From Microbacterium sp. XT11 (GTDB taxonomy: Bacteria > Actinomycetota > Actinomycetes > Actinomycetales > Microbacteriaceae): a stretch of DNA of 64,000 nt. The stretch lies in NCBI RefSeq assembly GCF_001513675.1, contig NZ_CP013859.1, positions 435,081-499,080 of the forward strand, in the 5' to 3' direction. Below, piece by piece: positions 17,030 through 26,470 of the stretch (its first letter is position 1; each line of letters begins with the position of its first letter). Under the pieces are notes generated by a model. The model saw only the letters and a list, made by a program, of their open reading frames with translations. It was not told where the DNA came from and ran no database searches. A program made the position numbers and the translations under genes.

Positions 17030-18019
17030 TTACCTCCGGATCCGGGTGCGCGGGTCGATCACTCCGTAGAAGAGGTCGACGATGAGGTTGGCGGCGAGCA
17101 CGGCGAGCGTGATCACGAGGAACAGTCCCTGCATGAGCGCGTAGTCGTTGTTGTTCACCGACTGCAGCAGGGCGTATCCGATGCCGGGATAGGAGAACAC
17201 CTGCTCCGTCACCAGGGAGCCCGACACGACGAATCCGAGCGACAGCGCGAAGCCTGCGACGGAGGGGAGGATCGCGTTGCGGGCGGCGTATCGCTGCCGA
17301 ACCCGCACGGGCGAGAGTCCCTTCGCCTCGGCCGTCGTGATGTAGTCCTCCGACAGCGTCGCGACCATCATGTTGCGCATGCCCAGCATCCACCCTCCGA
17401 AGGAGCTGATGACGATCGTGAGCGCGGGCAAGCATGCGTAGAACACGGCACTGCCGATGAAATCGGGGGACCATCCCGGCACGGTGCGGTAGATGTCGTA
17501 CCCGCCGAAAGCCGGGAAGATCGGCACGATGACGGCCAGCAGGTAGACCAGGATGATCGCCATCCAGAAGTACGGCACCGCCTGCAGCATCGTCGTGACG
17601 GGGATGAGGTTGTCGAGCCAGCCGCCGCGACGCCACCCGGCGATCGTGCCGAGGGTGATGCCGAACACGAACGAGAGCACGGTCGACACCCCCACCAGCA
17701 CGATCGTCCAGGGCAGCGCTTGCGAGATCACGTCGACGACCGGCGTCGGGTAGTACGTGATCGAGGGGCCGAAATCGAAGGAGAGCACGTTGCGGAGATA
17801 GCCGAGGTACGCCTCCCACACGGGAACATCGGCGTCGGTGCCCAGCAGCAGCTCCAGGCTCGCCCGCGCGCTCGGGCTCACCGGGCCCTTCTGCGCGAGC
17901 TTCGCGAGCATGATGTCGACCGGATTGCCCGGCAGCAGGCGCGGAATGAAGAAGTTCAGGGTCACTGCGGCCCAGAGCGCGATGCCGTAGAACGCCAGCT
18001 TCTTTCCGTAGTACTTCAT
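17030..18019 (-). CDS. ABC importer permease, DppB type
   Basis: 329 residues with six predicted membrane helices and the opening IALWAAVTLNFFIPRLLPGNP, typical of DppB-like proteins in which the first helix is followed by RLLPGDP-like residues. The coupling loop contains EDYITTAEAKGLSPVRVRQR. It forms the importer channel with the DppC-type partner directly downstream. It lies 42 bases after the binding-protein gene in the same operon. Confidence 0.88.
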   Translation of the reverse strand: MKYYGKKLAFYGIALWAAVTLNFFIPRLLPGNPVDIMLAKLAQKGPVSPSARASLELLLGTDADVPVWEAYLGYLRNVLSFDFGPSITYYPTPVVDVISQALPWTIVLVGVSTVLSFVFGITLGTIAGWRRGGWLDNLIPVTTMLQAVPYFWMAIILVYLLAVIVPIFPAFGGYDIYRTVPGWSPDFIGSAVFYACLPALTIVISSFGGWMLGMRNMMVATLSEDYITTAEAKGLSPVRVRQRYAARNAILPSVAGFALSLGFVVSGSLVTEQVFSYPGIGYALLQSVNNNDYALMQGLFLVITLAVLAANLIVDLFYGVIDPRTRIRR

Positions 18020-18061
18020 CCCCGTGTCTCCTCCGGGACTCGACGCCGCATCCTCACCGGT

Positions 18062-19762
18062 TCACTCGCCGGCCGGCTGCAGGTTGGCCGCGACGACGCC
18101 GAGGTTCCAGATGGACCACGCCGCGGGGAACGCGTAGAGGTCGTCCTCGGTGGGCCAGCCCGTGGCATCGTCGGTGTTGTAGTAGGTCACCGTCGGCACG
18201 ACGAGCACGGGGATGTAGGGCATGGAGGGCGCGATGATCCGCTGGATATCGAAGTACAGCTCACGACGGCGCTCCGGGTCGACCTCGACTCGGGCCTGAT
18301 CGACCAGAGCGTCCACCTCGGGGTCGGTGTAGCGCGAGTAACTCGTGGGAGCCTGTTCGCCGACGGGCGCGGTCGCCGCCGTCGTGTAGTAGTTCGCGTA
18401 GATGTAGTACGGGTCTGCCGACGGGCCCTGGTAGACGCCGTCCATGGTGAACGAGAACTCGCCGGAGAACCGGTTCTCGTTCCACTGCGCGCCCGGAAGC
18501 GCTTCGGGCTTGAGATCGATGCCGATGTCGGCGAGCTGCTGCGAGGCGACCTCGACGGCGGTGACATACGAGGTCCACTCCTGCGGCATCTGCACGGTGA
18601 CGCTCAGACGCTCGCCGTCCTTCTCGTACACGCCGTCGGCGCCACGGGTCCATCCCGCTTCCTCGAGCACCGCTGCGGCCGCGGCCGGATCGGCGTGGGG
18701 CCCCGTCGTGTCCTCGAGGTCGGGAGCGATGTAGTCGGCGTCGCGCTCGGGCAGCAGCATCGCCGGAGAGACCGCGCCGCCCAGCCCTTCGAAGGCGATG
18801 TCGATGATCTCCTGGCGGTCGATGCCCAGGCTGATCGCCCGTCGGACGGCCGGGTCGGTCTGCGGCCCCGTGCAGCCGAGCGAGACGTCGGCACACGCGA
18901 TCCACGCCGTCTGATTGATGGGCGTGTTGATCTGGTTCAGCGTCGGGTTCGACTCCACTTCGTCGCTGAAGTCCGGGACGAGACCGGTGTTCCAGTCGAG
19001 CTGGCCGTTGACCATCGCGGTGGTGGCCGCATCGCCGCTCGCGAAGGAGACGTAGCGCAGCGTCTCGAGGGCGGGCTTGCCCTCCTGCCAGTACGACGGG
19101 TTCTTCTTCAGCACGTAGCTCTGCGGCGTGAACGATGACAGCGTGAACGGTCCCGTTCCGACGGGCTCCTCGTTGACGAAGTTGGCGACGTCGTCGAACT
19201 CGGACCAGATGTGCTCCGGAACGATCGCGGTGCGTCCGATGAGCTCCGGTCCGATCGGCAGCGACGGCTCGTCGAAGGTGACGACGACGGTGTCGTCGTC
19301 GACCGCTTCTGCCGAGCCGGAGTAGCCGATCGTGTTGATCTCGGGGGTGGCGGCGATGAGGTCGAAGGTGAAGGCGACGTCGTCTGCGGTGAGCGCCTCG
19401 CCGTCCGACCAGGTCACGCCGTCGCGCACCTGGATGGTCAGCTCGGTCGCCTCGTCGTTCCAGGAGTACTCCGTGCCGAGCATCGGCTTCGGCTCGCCCA
19501 CCGACAGGTTGTTGTAGAAGAAGAGCGGCTCGTAGATGGCTCCCAGCGTGGGCTGCAGGACATTCGGCGAGAACGGATTGAAGTTCTTCGTGATGTCGCC
19601 GATGGCGCCCGTCGAGATCGAGATGCCGCGGTCGTCACCACCCTGCGGAGCGCAGCCGGTGACGAGGATGAGAGCAACGGCGCCGGCGGCGAGCGGCACC
19701 GCGCCGCGGGACCAGCGACTACGGGACCAGCGACTACGGGACCAGGGAGTACGGAGGATCAT
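18062..19762 (-). CDS. ABC importer solute-binding lipoprotein, family 5
   Basis: The 566-residue protein is an extracellular solute-binding protein of the DppA/OppA fold. A signal peptide ends in the lipobox LVTGC (Cys about residue 37), so it would be anchored to the outer face of the membrane. The peptide/oligosaccharide signatures include the YNNLSVGEPKPMLGTEYSW and VRDGVTWSDGEALTADDVAF segments, seen here as WSDG and TADDV. The N-region is unusual, WSRSRWSRSRWSR, encoded by a 15-base tandem repeat. It is the first gene of a seven-gene operon divergent from the secreted glycosidase, whose products it probably collects. Confidence 0.9.
   Translation of the reverse strand: MILRTPWSRSRWSRSRWSRGAVPLAAGAVALILVTGCAPQGGDDRGISISTGAIGDITKNFNPFSPNVLQPTLGAIYEPLFFYNNLSVGEPKPMLGTEYSWNDEATELTIQVRDGVTWSDGEALTADDVAFTFDLIAATPEINTIGYSGSAEAVDDDTVVVTFDEPSLPIGPELIGRTAIVPEHIWSEFDDVANFVNEEPVGTGPFTLSSFTPQSYVLKKNPSYWQEGKPALETLRYVSFASGDAATTAMVNGQLDWNTGLVPDFSDEVESNPTLNQINTPINQTAWIACADVSLGCTGPQTDPAVRRAISLGIDRQEIIDIAFEGLGGAVSPAMLLPERDADYIAPDLEDTTGPHADPAAAAAVLEEAGWTRGADGVYEKDGERLSVTVQMPQEWTSYVTAVEVASQQLADIGIDLKPEALPGAQWNENRFSGEFSFTMDGVYQGPSADPYYIYANYYTTAATAPVGEQAPTSYSRYTDPEVDALVDQARVEVDPERRRELYFDIQRIIAPSMPYIPVLVVPTVTYYNTDDATGWPTEDDLYAFPAAWSIWNLGVVAANLQPAGE
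19708..19746. repeat. 15-base tandem repeat inside the signal-peptide coding region
   Basis: The unit GGGACCAGCGACTAC occurs twice perfectly (19708-19722, 19723-19737) and then partially. On the minus strand it encodes the repeated WSRSR block in the positively charged part of the binding protein's signal peptide. Because the unit is a multiple of three, copy-number change would alter only the length of that region. Confidence 0.85.
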
Positions 19763-19847
19763 CGTCGTTCCTTTCCGACACGTCGATGTGGCGACGTCGG
19801 GCGGGGCGCCCGGCGAAAAGTAAAGTACCTGAAATTAGTCGAATTGG

Positions 19848-19860
19848 GTAGCCCCACTAC
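19848..19860. promoter_or_regulatory. Operator GTAG-N5-CTAC upstream of the family 5 importer operon
   Basis: GTAGCCCCACTAC lies 86 bases upstream of the binding-protein start in the 243-base divergent gap. It is the fourth copy of the RpiR-type palindrome in the window and is 84 bases from the fifth copy at 19932, about eight helical turns, a spacing compatible with cooperative binding or looping. Confidence 0.6.
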
Positions 19861-19915
19861 AGAAATGGGTTCGAGAACGGGTCTTGTCAGCGCGTATGCG
19901 GCTCCGGTACGGTCC

Positions 19916-19944
19916 TTCACGACACAAGTTCGTAGTCGTACTAC
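19916..19944 (+). promoter_or_regulatory. Probable promoter and operator of the secreted glycosidase
   Basis: TTCACG (19916-19921) and TACTAC (19939-19944) are separated by 17 bases. The palindrome GTAGTCGTACTAC (19932-19944) covers the putative -10. This places the secreted clan-A glycosidase under the same operator as the importer that faces it. Confidence 0.52.
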
Positions 19945-20005
19945 CGGATTTCCTCTCCCGGTCGGTCCCGGCTGCGCTCTATCGATGGAGATAGGAGATC
20001 CCTCC

Positions 20006-23000
20006 GTGAAACGAAGAATCGGCGCCGCCGTCGCGGCGACCGCCGCCGTCATGGCAGGCGCCCTCGCCCCTGTCGCACCCGCGGCCGCCACCGCAGCCTC
20101 CGAGCAGCGCACGGTCACCGTCGACCTCGACGAGGTGCTGCAGGAGGATTACCTGGGCATCGGCGTCAACGTGATCCCGTGGAGCCTCATGCCGGGAACC
20201 ACGACCAGGGGCTACGACGACGCCGACTGGGAGGTCGACGTCGAACGCATCCTCACGCTGCAGCCGAAGGTCGTTCGCCTGTGGTTCCAGATCGACTGGA
20301 TGGAGCAGGAGAAGGGCGTCTACGACTTCGACTCCGATCGGATGAAGGCGTTCTACCGGTACCTCGACGCCTTCAAACAGGCCGGCACCGAAGTCGAGCT
20401 GAACTTCGGATGGAAGGTCGGCCAGAGCGTTCACGACTGGTTCCTCTACCCCGGGGTCGCCAAACCCTATGAGAGCGCCCCGGGCGATCTCGTCGCGTAC
20501 GGTCGCTCGGCTTCGGCACTGCTGAACGAGCTCATCAACGTCCGCGGCTACGACAACGTCGACTACCTGACCTTCTACAACGAGCCCAATGGCAGCTGGG
20601 ACTTCGAAGGCCCTGTCGACCAGAAGGCCTATTACGCCGCGATGGCCCGCCAGGTGCACGAGCAGCTCATCGAGGACGGCCTGCGCGACGACGTCGAGAT
20701 CTGGGGTCCCGAAGAGGTGAACGCACCGGACTGGACGCAGTACATGGCCCAGAACGCCGCGGACGTCTTCGACCAGTACTCGTTCCACCTGTACGGCGAG
20801 TCCTACGACCTGATGGCGCAGGCGATCGATCAGCGCCGCGGATACATCGGTGACGCGCCTCTCAACCTCTCTGAGATGGGCTGGACCAACCCCGGCACCA
20901 GCGTCTGGGAGACCGGGTACGCGAACTACATCATCCGCAGCGCGAACAACGACGTGCACTCCAACCTCATCTGGCAGCTCAACGGCGTCATGACCGACGA
21001 CCCCGCCGGCGACACCAACGGCTCTTACAACCTGTGGGATTCGCTCGTGCTCGGCCTCGAGCCGACCGCCGCGTTCTACGAGGCAGGACTCCTGATGCGC
21101 TACGTGCCCGAGCACAGCACGGTCCTCGGCACGACGGTGTCCGACGACGACATCCGGGCGACGGCGTTCCGCGACGCCGACGGCGAGCTCACCGTGCTCG
21201 TCGAGACGCAGGACGGGTCGGCCAAGGACGTGCGTGTCGAGTTCACCGGGGGCGAGGTCTCGGGCGACTTCCACCGCTTCGCATTCAGCGACTCGCAGGT
21301 GCACATCGACGCGAACGCGCTGCTGCCGGCATCCACCGGCACGCTCACCGCGTCGGGCAACGCGTTCACCGACGACGCCATCGGCGAGGAGAACACCTTC
21401 GCCATCTACACGACGGCGGAGCCCGCGACCCAGGTGGCGGTCGATCCCGTGCAGTCGGATGTCACCGGCGGCGAGCAGACGACTCTGCACGCCGAGATCA
21501 TCGACGGCCCCGCAGATGCCGAGGTCACCTGGTCGGTCGTGGGTGAGGGCAACGGCTCGATCTCCGCCGACGGCGTGTTCACCGCGCCCGAGGTCGAGAC
21601 CGAGCGCACCGTGGCCATCCGCGCCACCGTGGGAGACGGCGTCTACGGCGTCGCGCAGGTCCTCGTCCTCCCGGCGTCGCGCGCCGGAGTGGTCGACGCT
21701 CCCGTGTTCAGCCTCGCGCCAGGCGTCTACGACTCCGTGGAGGCGGTGCGCATCACGAGCGGCACGGCTGGAGCCGAGATCCGGTACACCACCGACGGCA
21801 GCGTGCCGACGGCCAGCTCGACGCTCTACACGGGCCAGATCCTGCTGAATCCCCTCCAGACCGTGTATCTCCGGGCCATCGCCATCTCGGATGGCCTTCA
21901 CGATTCCGGTGTGACGTCGCGGTTGTACAAGGTGCGCGGCATCCAGAACGCCCCCGACGGCTACGTGTTCTGCCAGTACGAGGGCGAGGGCGAGTGCGCC
22001 TTCGAGGGTGAGGCGAGCGTCGCCTTCGGCTCGGACGGCCTGTTCAGTTATGGCACGTTCACGGACGGGGTCGACTGCTCCGCGGCATCCTTCCCGGAGA
22101 ATCCGAACCCGGGCTCGGACGACAACCGGTGCTTCTTCAGCACCGACATCCCGGAGACACCTCCCGTGGTGACGATCTACAACGCCGGGTTCGAGAGCCC
22201 GGCGACAGGAGGCACGGCGAACGGCCCCATGGTGAACGGCTGGACCTTCAGCGCCCGCTCAGGGATCCAGCACAACAACAGCGTGTTCCGGCCGGCGTCT
22301 CCCGCCCCGCAAGGTGAGCGCACGGCGTACCTCAAGACGGATTCGGGTCTTGGCAGCCGCATCGATCAGACGGTCGTCTTCCCGGAGGGCAGGTATGCGC
22401 TGACGTTCTACGGCGCGGTGCGGACCGACTTCGGCGGCAAGCAGGAGTGGGATGTCCTCATCGACGACACCGTCCTGGGGCACTACGCTCCCGCCGGCGG
22501 AACGTACGAATTCTACGAGTCGGATGCCATCGATCTGACGGCGGGAGAGCACACGATCTCGTTCGTCGCGACGACCACGACCGGCGACAACACGGGGTTC
22601 ATCGACGACGTGAAGGTCGTCAAGATCGATGAGGAGACACCGGATCAGGTGAAGCCGTCTACCACTCTCGTCACCCCGACGTCGGCCGGCCCGCATGCCG
22701 CGTTGGCACTGCAGGTCGACGCGACCGATGACCGCGGACTCGACCGAATCGTCGCGAACATCTATCGCGACGGGATCCTCGTCAAGAGCACGCAGACGGC
22801 TGTCGGCGGTGCGACCACGGGCACCCACACCGCGACGGTCGCCGTCCCCGACGGCGCGTACACCATCCGGTACAACGCACGCGACACGGCCGGGAACATC
22901 TCGCAGACGAAGACGTTCGCCGTCACGGTCGATGCGACTCCGCCGACGGTCACGCCGAAGGAGGGCGACACGTTCACAACCTCCGCCGGTGACGCGTACG

Positions 23001-23203
23001 ACCAGGTCAGCTTCAAGCTCTACGACGCAGGGAAGATCGACAAGCTCACGCTGAACGGGGTCACCAAGGATCTGAGCGACAACGCCTGGTCGGATCTCAA
23101 CTTCGTGAAGCCGGGCGTCTTCGGCGCCGTCGCCGGAGCGAACAGGCTGGTCGTGTACGACCTCGCCGGCAACTCCAAGACGGTGGACTTCGTTCTCCGG
23201 TAA
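20006..23203 (+). CDS. Secreted multidomain clan-A glycoside hydrolase
   Basis: From GTG 20006 (AGGAG eight bases upstream; an in-frame ATG at 19985 would give a poor signal peptide) the protein is 1065 residues. A Sec signal peptide (KRRIG...APAAATA) is followed by a TIM barrel (about 40-400) with the acid/base pair N192-E193 (FYNEPNG) and nucleophile E290 (LSEMGW), the clan GH-A pattern seen in GH39 and GH5 relatives. Then come a bacterial Ig-like domain (about 475-560), a chitobiase/Fn3-associated repeat (EIRYTTDGSVPT), a jelly-roll binding domain beginning NAGFESP, and a C-terminal Ig-like region. It probably attacks an extracellular glycan and feeds the divergent importer. The GH family and substrate need profile searches. 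Confidence 0.8.
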   Translation: MKRRIGAAVAATAAVMAGALAPVAPAAATAASEQRTVTVDLDEVLQEDYLGIGVNVIPWSLMPGTTTRGYDDADWEVDVERILTLQPKVVRLWFQIDWMEQEKGVYDFDSDRMKAFYRYLDAFKQAGTEVELNFGWKVGQSVHDWFLYPGVAKPYESAPGDLVAYGRSASALLNELINVRGYDNVDYLTFYNEPNGSWDFEGPVDQKAYYAAMARQVHEQLIEDGLRDDVEIWGPEEVNAPDWTQYMAQNAADVFDQYSFHLYGESYDLMAQAIDQRRGYIGDAPLNLSEMGWTNPGTSVWETGYANYIIRSANNDVHSNLIWQLNGVMTDDPAGDTNGSYNLWDSLVLGLEPTAAFYEAGLLMRYVPEHSTVLGTTVSDDDIRATAFRDADGELTVLVETQDGSAKDVRVEFTGGEVSGDFHRFAFSDSQVHIDANALLPASTGTLTASGNAFTDDAIGEENTFAIYTTAEPATQVAVDPVQSDVTGGEQTTLHAEIIDGPADAEVTWSVVGEGNGSISADGVFTAPEVETERTVAIRATVGDGVYGVAQVLVLPASRAGVVDAPVFSLAPGVYDSVEAVRITSGTAGAEIRYTTDGSVPTASSTLYTGQILLNPLQTVYLRAIAISDGLHDSGVTSRLYKVRGIQNAPDGYVFCQYEGEGECAFEGEASVAFGSDGLFSYGTFTDGVDCSAASFPENPNPGSDDNRCFFSTDIPETPPVVTIYNAGFESPATGGTANGPMVNGWTFSARSGIQHNNSVFRPASPAPQGERTAYLKTDSGLGSRIDQTVVFPEGRYALTFYGAVRTDFGGKQEWDVLIDDTVLGHYAPAGGTYEFYESDAIDLTAGEHTISFVATTTTGDNTGFIDDVKVVKIDEETPDQVKPSTTLVTPTSAGPHAALALQVDATDDRGLDRIVANIYRDGILVKSTQTAVGGATTGTHTATVAVPDGAYTIRYNARDTAGNISQTKTFAVTVDATPPTVTPKEGDTFTTSAGDAYDQVSFKLYDAGKIDKLTLNGVTKDLSDNAWSDLNFVKPGVFGAVAGANRLVVYDLAGNSKTVDFVLR

Positions 23204-23219
23204 CCCGTCGGGCACGAGC

Positions 23220-23257
23220 CGATGTCGCCGCGTCCGCTTGCGGGCGCGGCGACATCG
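23220..23257 (+). terminator. Strong hairpin terminator after the secreted glycosidase
   Basis: Arms starting CGATGTCGCCGCG and ending CGCGGCGACATCG form an 18-pair stem (one G-U pair) with a tiny loop, 17 bases after the stop codon. There is no long T run, as is common in high-GC actinobacteria. Confidence 0.75.
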
Positions 23258-23303
23258 CGTTCGACCATCTTCACTCTCTTCACACATTCATGAACTCGGC
23301 GTA

Positions 23304-24236
23304 ATGCCCGACGACATGAACACTGTGATCCGCACGAGCGGCCTCACCAAGCGCTACGGGCGCGCGCGTGCACTCGACGGTCTCGATCTCCAGGTCGACG
23401 CCGGACAGGTGCACGGGTTCCTCGGCCCCAACGGCGCGGGCAAGACCACCACCATCCGCATCCTCCTCGGGCTCGCCCGCAAGACCTCCGGCGACGCATC
23501 CGTCTTCGATCGCGACCCCTGGGCCGACGCGGCCGAGATCCACCGCCGCATCGCCTACGTCCCCGGCGACGTCAGCATCTGGCCCAACCTCTCCGGCGGG
23601 GAGTCGATCGACCTCCTCGCCCGCCTCCGCGGCGCACACACGAAGAGCCCCGAGTACCGCGCGGCGCGCGAACGGCTCGAGGCGGCGTTCCAGTTCGACC
23701 CCCGCAAGAAGGGCCGCACCTACTCGAAGGGCAACCGCCAGAAGGTCGCCCTCATCGCCGCGTTCGCCGTGCCCGCCGACCTCTACATCCTCGATGAGCC
23801 GACCAGCGGCCTCGACCCGCTCATGGAGGTCGTGTTCCGCGACGAGGTCGCCCGCGTGAAGGATGCCGGTGCCACCGTGCTCCTGTCGAGCCACATCCTC
23901 TCGGAGGTCGAGCTGCTCTGCGACAGGGTGTCGATCATCCGTGCCGGCCGCATCGTCGAGTCCGGCACGCTCCCCGAACTGCGGCACCTCACGCGCACGG
24001 AGGTCTCGTTCGAGGCGACGGACGCCGCCGCGCTCGACGGCATCCCCGGCGCGCACGACCCCGCCTACGCCGACGGACGCGCCCGCTTCACGGTCGACAG
24101 CGACACCGTGGCATCCGTCCTCCCTGCCCTGGCCGACCGAGGCGTGACGGGCCTGCGGGTCGAACCGCCGTCGCTGGAGGAGCTGTTCCTCCGCCACTAC
24201 GGAGACGTGACCGCCGAAGGGGTCGAGCGGTCATGA
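23304..24236 (+). CDS. ABC exporter ATP-binding protein
   Basis: 310 residues from ATG 23304 (an alternative ATG at 23316 is equally possible; neither has a clear ribosome site). Walker A is GPNGAGKTT (41-49) and Walker B YILDEPTSGLD. The signature motif is the unusual YSKGNRQK (140-147) in place of LSGGQ, a form seen in exporters of the tetronasin/polyketide-resistance type. The C-terminal third resembles the regulatory extension of drug and antibiotic exporters. It overlaps the permease gene by 4 bases. The module looks unrelated to the carbohydrate genes around it. Confidence 0.88.
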   Translation: MPDDMNTVIRTSGLTKRYGRARALDGLDLQVDAGQVHGFLGPNGAGKTTTIRILLGLARKTSGDASVFDRDPWADAAEIHRRIAYVPGDVSIWPNLSGGESIDLLARLRGAHTKSPEYRAARERLEAAFQFDPRKKGRTYSKGNRQKVALIAAFAVPADLYILDEPTSGLDPLMEVVFRDEVARVKDAGATVLLSSHILSEVELLCDRVSIIRAGRIVESGTLPELRHLTRTEVSFEATDAAALDGIPGAHDPAYADGRARFTVDSDTVASVLPALADRGVTGLRVEPPSLEELFLRHYGDVTAEGVERS

Positions 24237-25843
24237 TCGCCCTGCTGCGTCAGCGCCTCCGCCGAGACGGAATGCAGCTGCTGCTCTGGTTCCTGGGCGC
24301 CGTGCTTCTCGCGGTCGCCGGCTACGGCGGCGTGACCCAGTCGTACGCGACCGTCGCGGATCGCCAGGAGGTGCTGACCGCCGTCATGGCGAACCTGGTG
24401 ATCCTGCTCTTCCGCGGCCTCCCCTCCGGCACCTCGGAGGGGGCGTTCTTCGCCTTCGAGGACCTCCCGTGGCTGGCCATGCTCGCCGGCCTGATGAGCA
24501 CCTTCCTGGCCGTGCGGCACACCAGAGGAGATGAGGAGGCCGGTCGCGGCGAACTGCTCGCGGCGACGCCGGCCGGTCGCGCGGTGCCGCTGCTGGCGAC
24601 CATCGTGCACGGACTCGCCGCCGACGTCGTGCTCGGCGCTCTCGTCGCCGGAGCACTGCTGCCGACCGGATTCGACGCGGCCGGTTCGCTCGTGACGGGT
24701 GCCGCGACAGCGGGAGCCGGCATCGCGTTCCTCGGCGTCGGACTCGTCGCGGCCCAGCTCGCCCGCACCTCGCGCGGGGCGAACGCGCTGTCGGTGTGGG
24801 TGCTGGTCGCGGCCTTCCTCATACGCGGGATCGGGAACGTCGCAGGCACGCCGTCCGACGATCTCGCCCGCATCGACAGCTCCTGGGTCGCGTGGCTCTC
24901 GCCGTTCGGATGGGCCGAGCAGGCGCGCCCCTACGACGAGGATGCCGTCTGGCCCGTGCTGCTGGCCGTGGGCGTCGGCCTGCTCCTGGCCGGCGCATCG
25001 TTCGCGCTGCAGTCCGCGAGGGACATCGGCGCCGGATTCGTCCCCGAGCGCCGGGGGAGGGCGAACGCCGGCCCTTTGCTCACCTCTCCCTTCGCTCTCG
25101 TGTGGCGCTTGTCGTGGGGAGCGATCGTCGGGTGGATCGTGGGCGGCGGCATCACCGGCATCCTCGCCACGACGCTGAGCGGACTGGCCGGCGAGATCTC
25201 CGGGCAGAACCCGGCGGTGCAGGAGATCCTCGAGAAGATCGCCACAGCGGGCGGGATCGACGAGACCGTGATCACGGTCTTCTTCACGGTGCTCGGCATC
25301 CTCGCCGCGTGCGCGGCCGTGCAGACGATCGCTCGGGCGCGGCAGGACGAGGCGCATGGCACAGCCGAGCTCGTGCGCGCCGCCGCGGTCGGGCGGGTGC
25401 GGTGGCTGGCCGACTACGTCGTCGTCGCGACCTGTGCGGTCGTGCTCGTGACCGCGGCCGCCGTGCTCGCGGCCTTCGCCGGCCTCGCGTCGACGGATGC
25501 CGACCCCGAGCTGTACCGCGTGACGATCGTGACCGCGCTCGGCCAGTTCGTGGCGGCGTCCGTGTTCACCGGCATCACGGCCGCCGTGTTCGCGCTCCTC
25601 CCTCGGGCGACGATCGGCGCGGGATGGGCGTTCGTCGGCGTCGCCACGGTGCTCGGCCTGTTCGGCCCGTTGTTCGGGATGCCCGAATGGGCCACCCACG
25701 CCTCGCCGTTCGCCGTGACCCCGGTGGTCGCGAACGGCGAGGCCGACCTGCGGGGCGTGTGGTGGCTCGTCGCGGTCGCCGCGGGGTCGTACGCTGCGGC
25801 CCTGACCCTCATGCGCCGACGCGAACTCGCATCCGGCGGATAA
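24233..25843 (+). CDS. ABC exporter permease, multi-spanning (tetronasin-exporter-like)
   Basis: The 536-residue hydrophobic protein has two repeated halves of about six membrane segments each, beginning MIALLRQRLRRDGMQLLLWFLGAVLL. The repeated motif ARQDEAHGTAELVRAAAVGRVRWL in the second half mirrors RGDEEAGRGELLAATPAGR in the first, both resembling the cytoplasmic loop of the ABC-2 exporter subfamily in which one long permease serves as the channel. It would pump an amphipathic compound out of the cell. It is translationally coupled to its ATPase. Confidence 0.82.
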   Translation: MIALLRQRLRRDGMQLLLWFLGAVLLAVAGYGGVTQSYATVADRQEVLTAVMANLVILLFRGLPSGTSEGAFFAFEDLPWLAMLAGLMSTFLAVRHTRGDEEAGRGELLAATPAGRAVPLLATIVHGLAADVVLGALVAGALLPTGFDAAGSLVTGAATAGAGIAFLGVGLVAAQLARTSRGANALSVWVLVAAFLIRGIGNVAGTPSDDLARIDSSWVAWLSPFGWAEQARPYDEDAVWPVLLAVGVGLLLAGASFALQSARDIGAGFVPERRGRANAGPLLTSPFALVWRLSWGAIVGWIVGGGITGILATTLSGLAGEISGQNPAVQEILEKIATAGGIDETVITVFFTVLGILAACAAVQTIARARQDEAHGTAELVRAAAVGRVRWLADYVVVATCAVVLVTAAAVLAAFAGLASTDADPELYRVTIVTALGQFVAASVFTGITAAVFALLPRATIGAGWAFVGVATVLGLFGPLFGMPEWATHASPFAVTPVVANGEADLRGVWWLVAVAAGSYAAALTLMRRRELASGG

Positions 25844-25854
25844 TCTGGCGTCCT

Positions 25855-26328
25855 ATGGAACACCGCGCGCAGGAGGCCGCCGAGCAGGCGGCGGCGATGA
25901 TGACGACGGCGGGCATGCCTCGCATGCCCGCCCGCGTCATGATGGCGCTCGTCGCCGCTCCCTCCGGCGGGTACACGGCGGCTCAGCTCGCCGAGCGCCT
26001 CGGCGTCTCTGCCGCCGCCGTGTCCGGTGCCGTGCGATACCTGCAGGACGCCCACTTCGTGCGCCGCCTCCCCATGCCCGGTCACCGGCGCGACCGGTAC
26101 GACCTCGCCCCCGACGGCTTCCCCTCCGTGATCCTCGGGAACATCTCGGTGTACCTGCGCCTGGCCGAGCACGTCGAGCGCATCGGCGCGGAGACCGCCG
26201 ACGACGAGGCCGCGGCCGCACGCACGGCCGAGATGTCCGGCTTCCTGCGCCTCATGGCCGAGCGGATGCCGCAGCTCGTGTCGGAGTGGGCTGCCGCACG
26301 CGGCGACGACTCACCTCCCCGCGCGTAG
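25855..26328 (+). CDS. MarR-like winged-helix regulator
   Basis: 157 residues containing a winged helix (about 25-80): YTAAQLAERLGVSAAAVSGAVRYLQDAHFVRRLPMPGHRRDRYDL. In short form, the recognition helix is VSAAAVSGAVRYL and the wing is MPGHRRDRYDL. It resembles the GbsR/MarR-type regulators commonly encoded with this exporter class. It starts 11 bases after the permease, so it is in the same operon and probably represses it until an effector is bound. Confidence 0.83.
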   Translation: MEHRAQEAAEQAAAMMTTAGMPRMPARVMMALVAAPSGGYTAAQLAERLGVSAAAVSGAVRYLQDAHFVRRLPMPGHRRDRYDLAPDGFPSVILGNISVYLRLAEHVERIGAETADDEAAAARTAEMSGFLRLMAERMPQLVSEWAAARGDDSPPRA

Positions 26329-26402
26329 CCGGTTCGCGCCGAGGGCGCCGTTCCGGACAGCCGACTCCCCTGCTTCTTCCACACCGGCATTCATCGGATC
26401 TC

Positions 26403-26430
26403 TTCACAAACGATTATCGATTAGTGTAAT
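26403..26430 (+). promoter_or_regulatory. Promoter with operator in its spacer, first CUT1 importer operon
   Basis: TTCACA (26403-26408, five of six matches to TTGACA) and TGTAAT (26425-26430, five of six to TATAAT) are 16 bases apart. The spacer holds ATTATCGATTA (26413-26423), a sequence that recurs in the promoters of the GntR gene (34770-34780) and the secreted beta-helix gene (reverse strand, about 39527-39537). A protein bound there would block RNA polymerase. Confidence 0.72.
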
Positions 26431-26470
26431 GTCCCCAGTGCCCCTCCCGTGCACCAGGAAAGGATCGAAG

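Noticed and set aside
19211..20005. Reading-frame extension upstream of the secreted glycosidase
   Set aside because: The extension overlaps the binding-protein gene in antisense and removes the signal peptide; GTG 20006 with AGGAG gives a proper secreted protein.
23304..26328. Antibiotic biosynthesis cluster suggested by the exporter
   Set aside because: Only ATPase, permease and regulator are present; neighbouring genes are for carbohydrate use.
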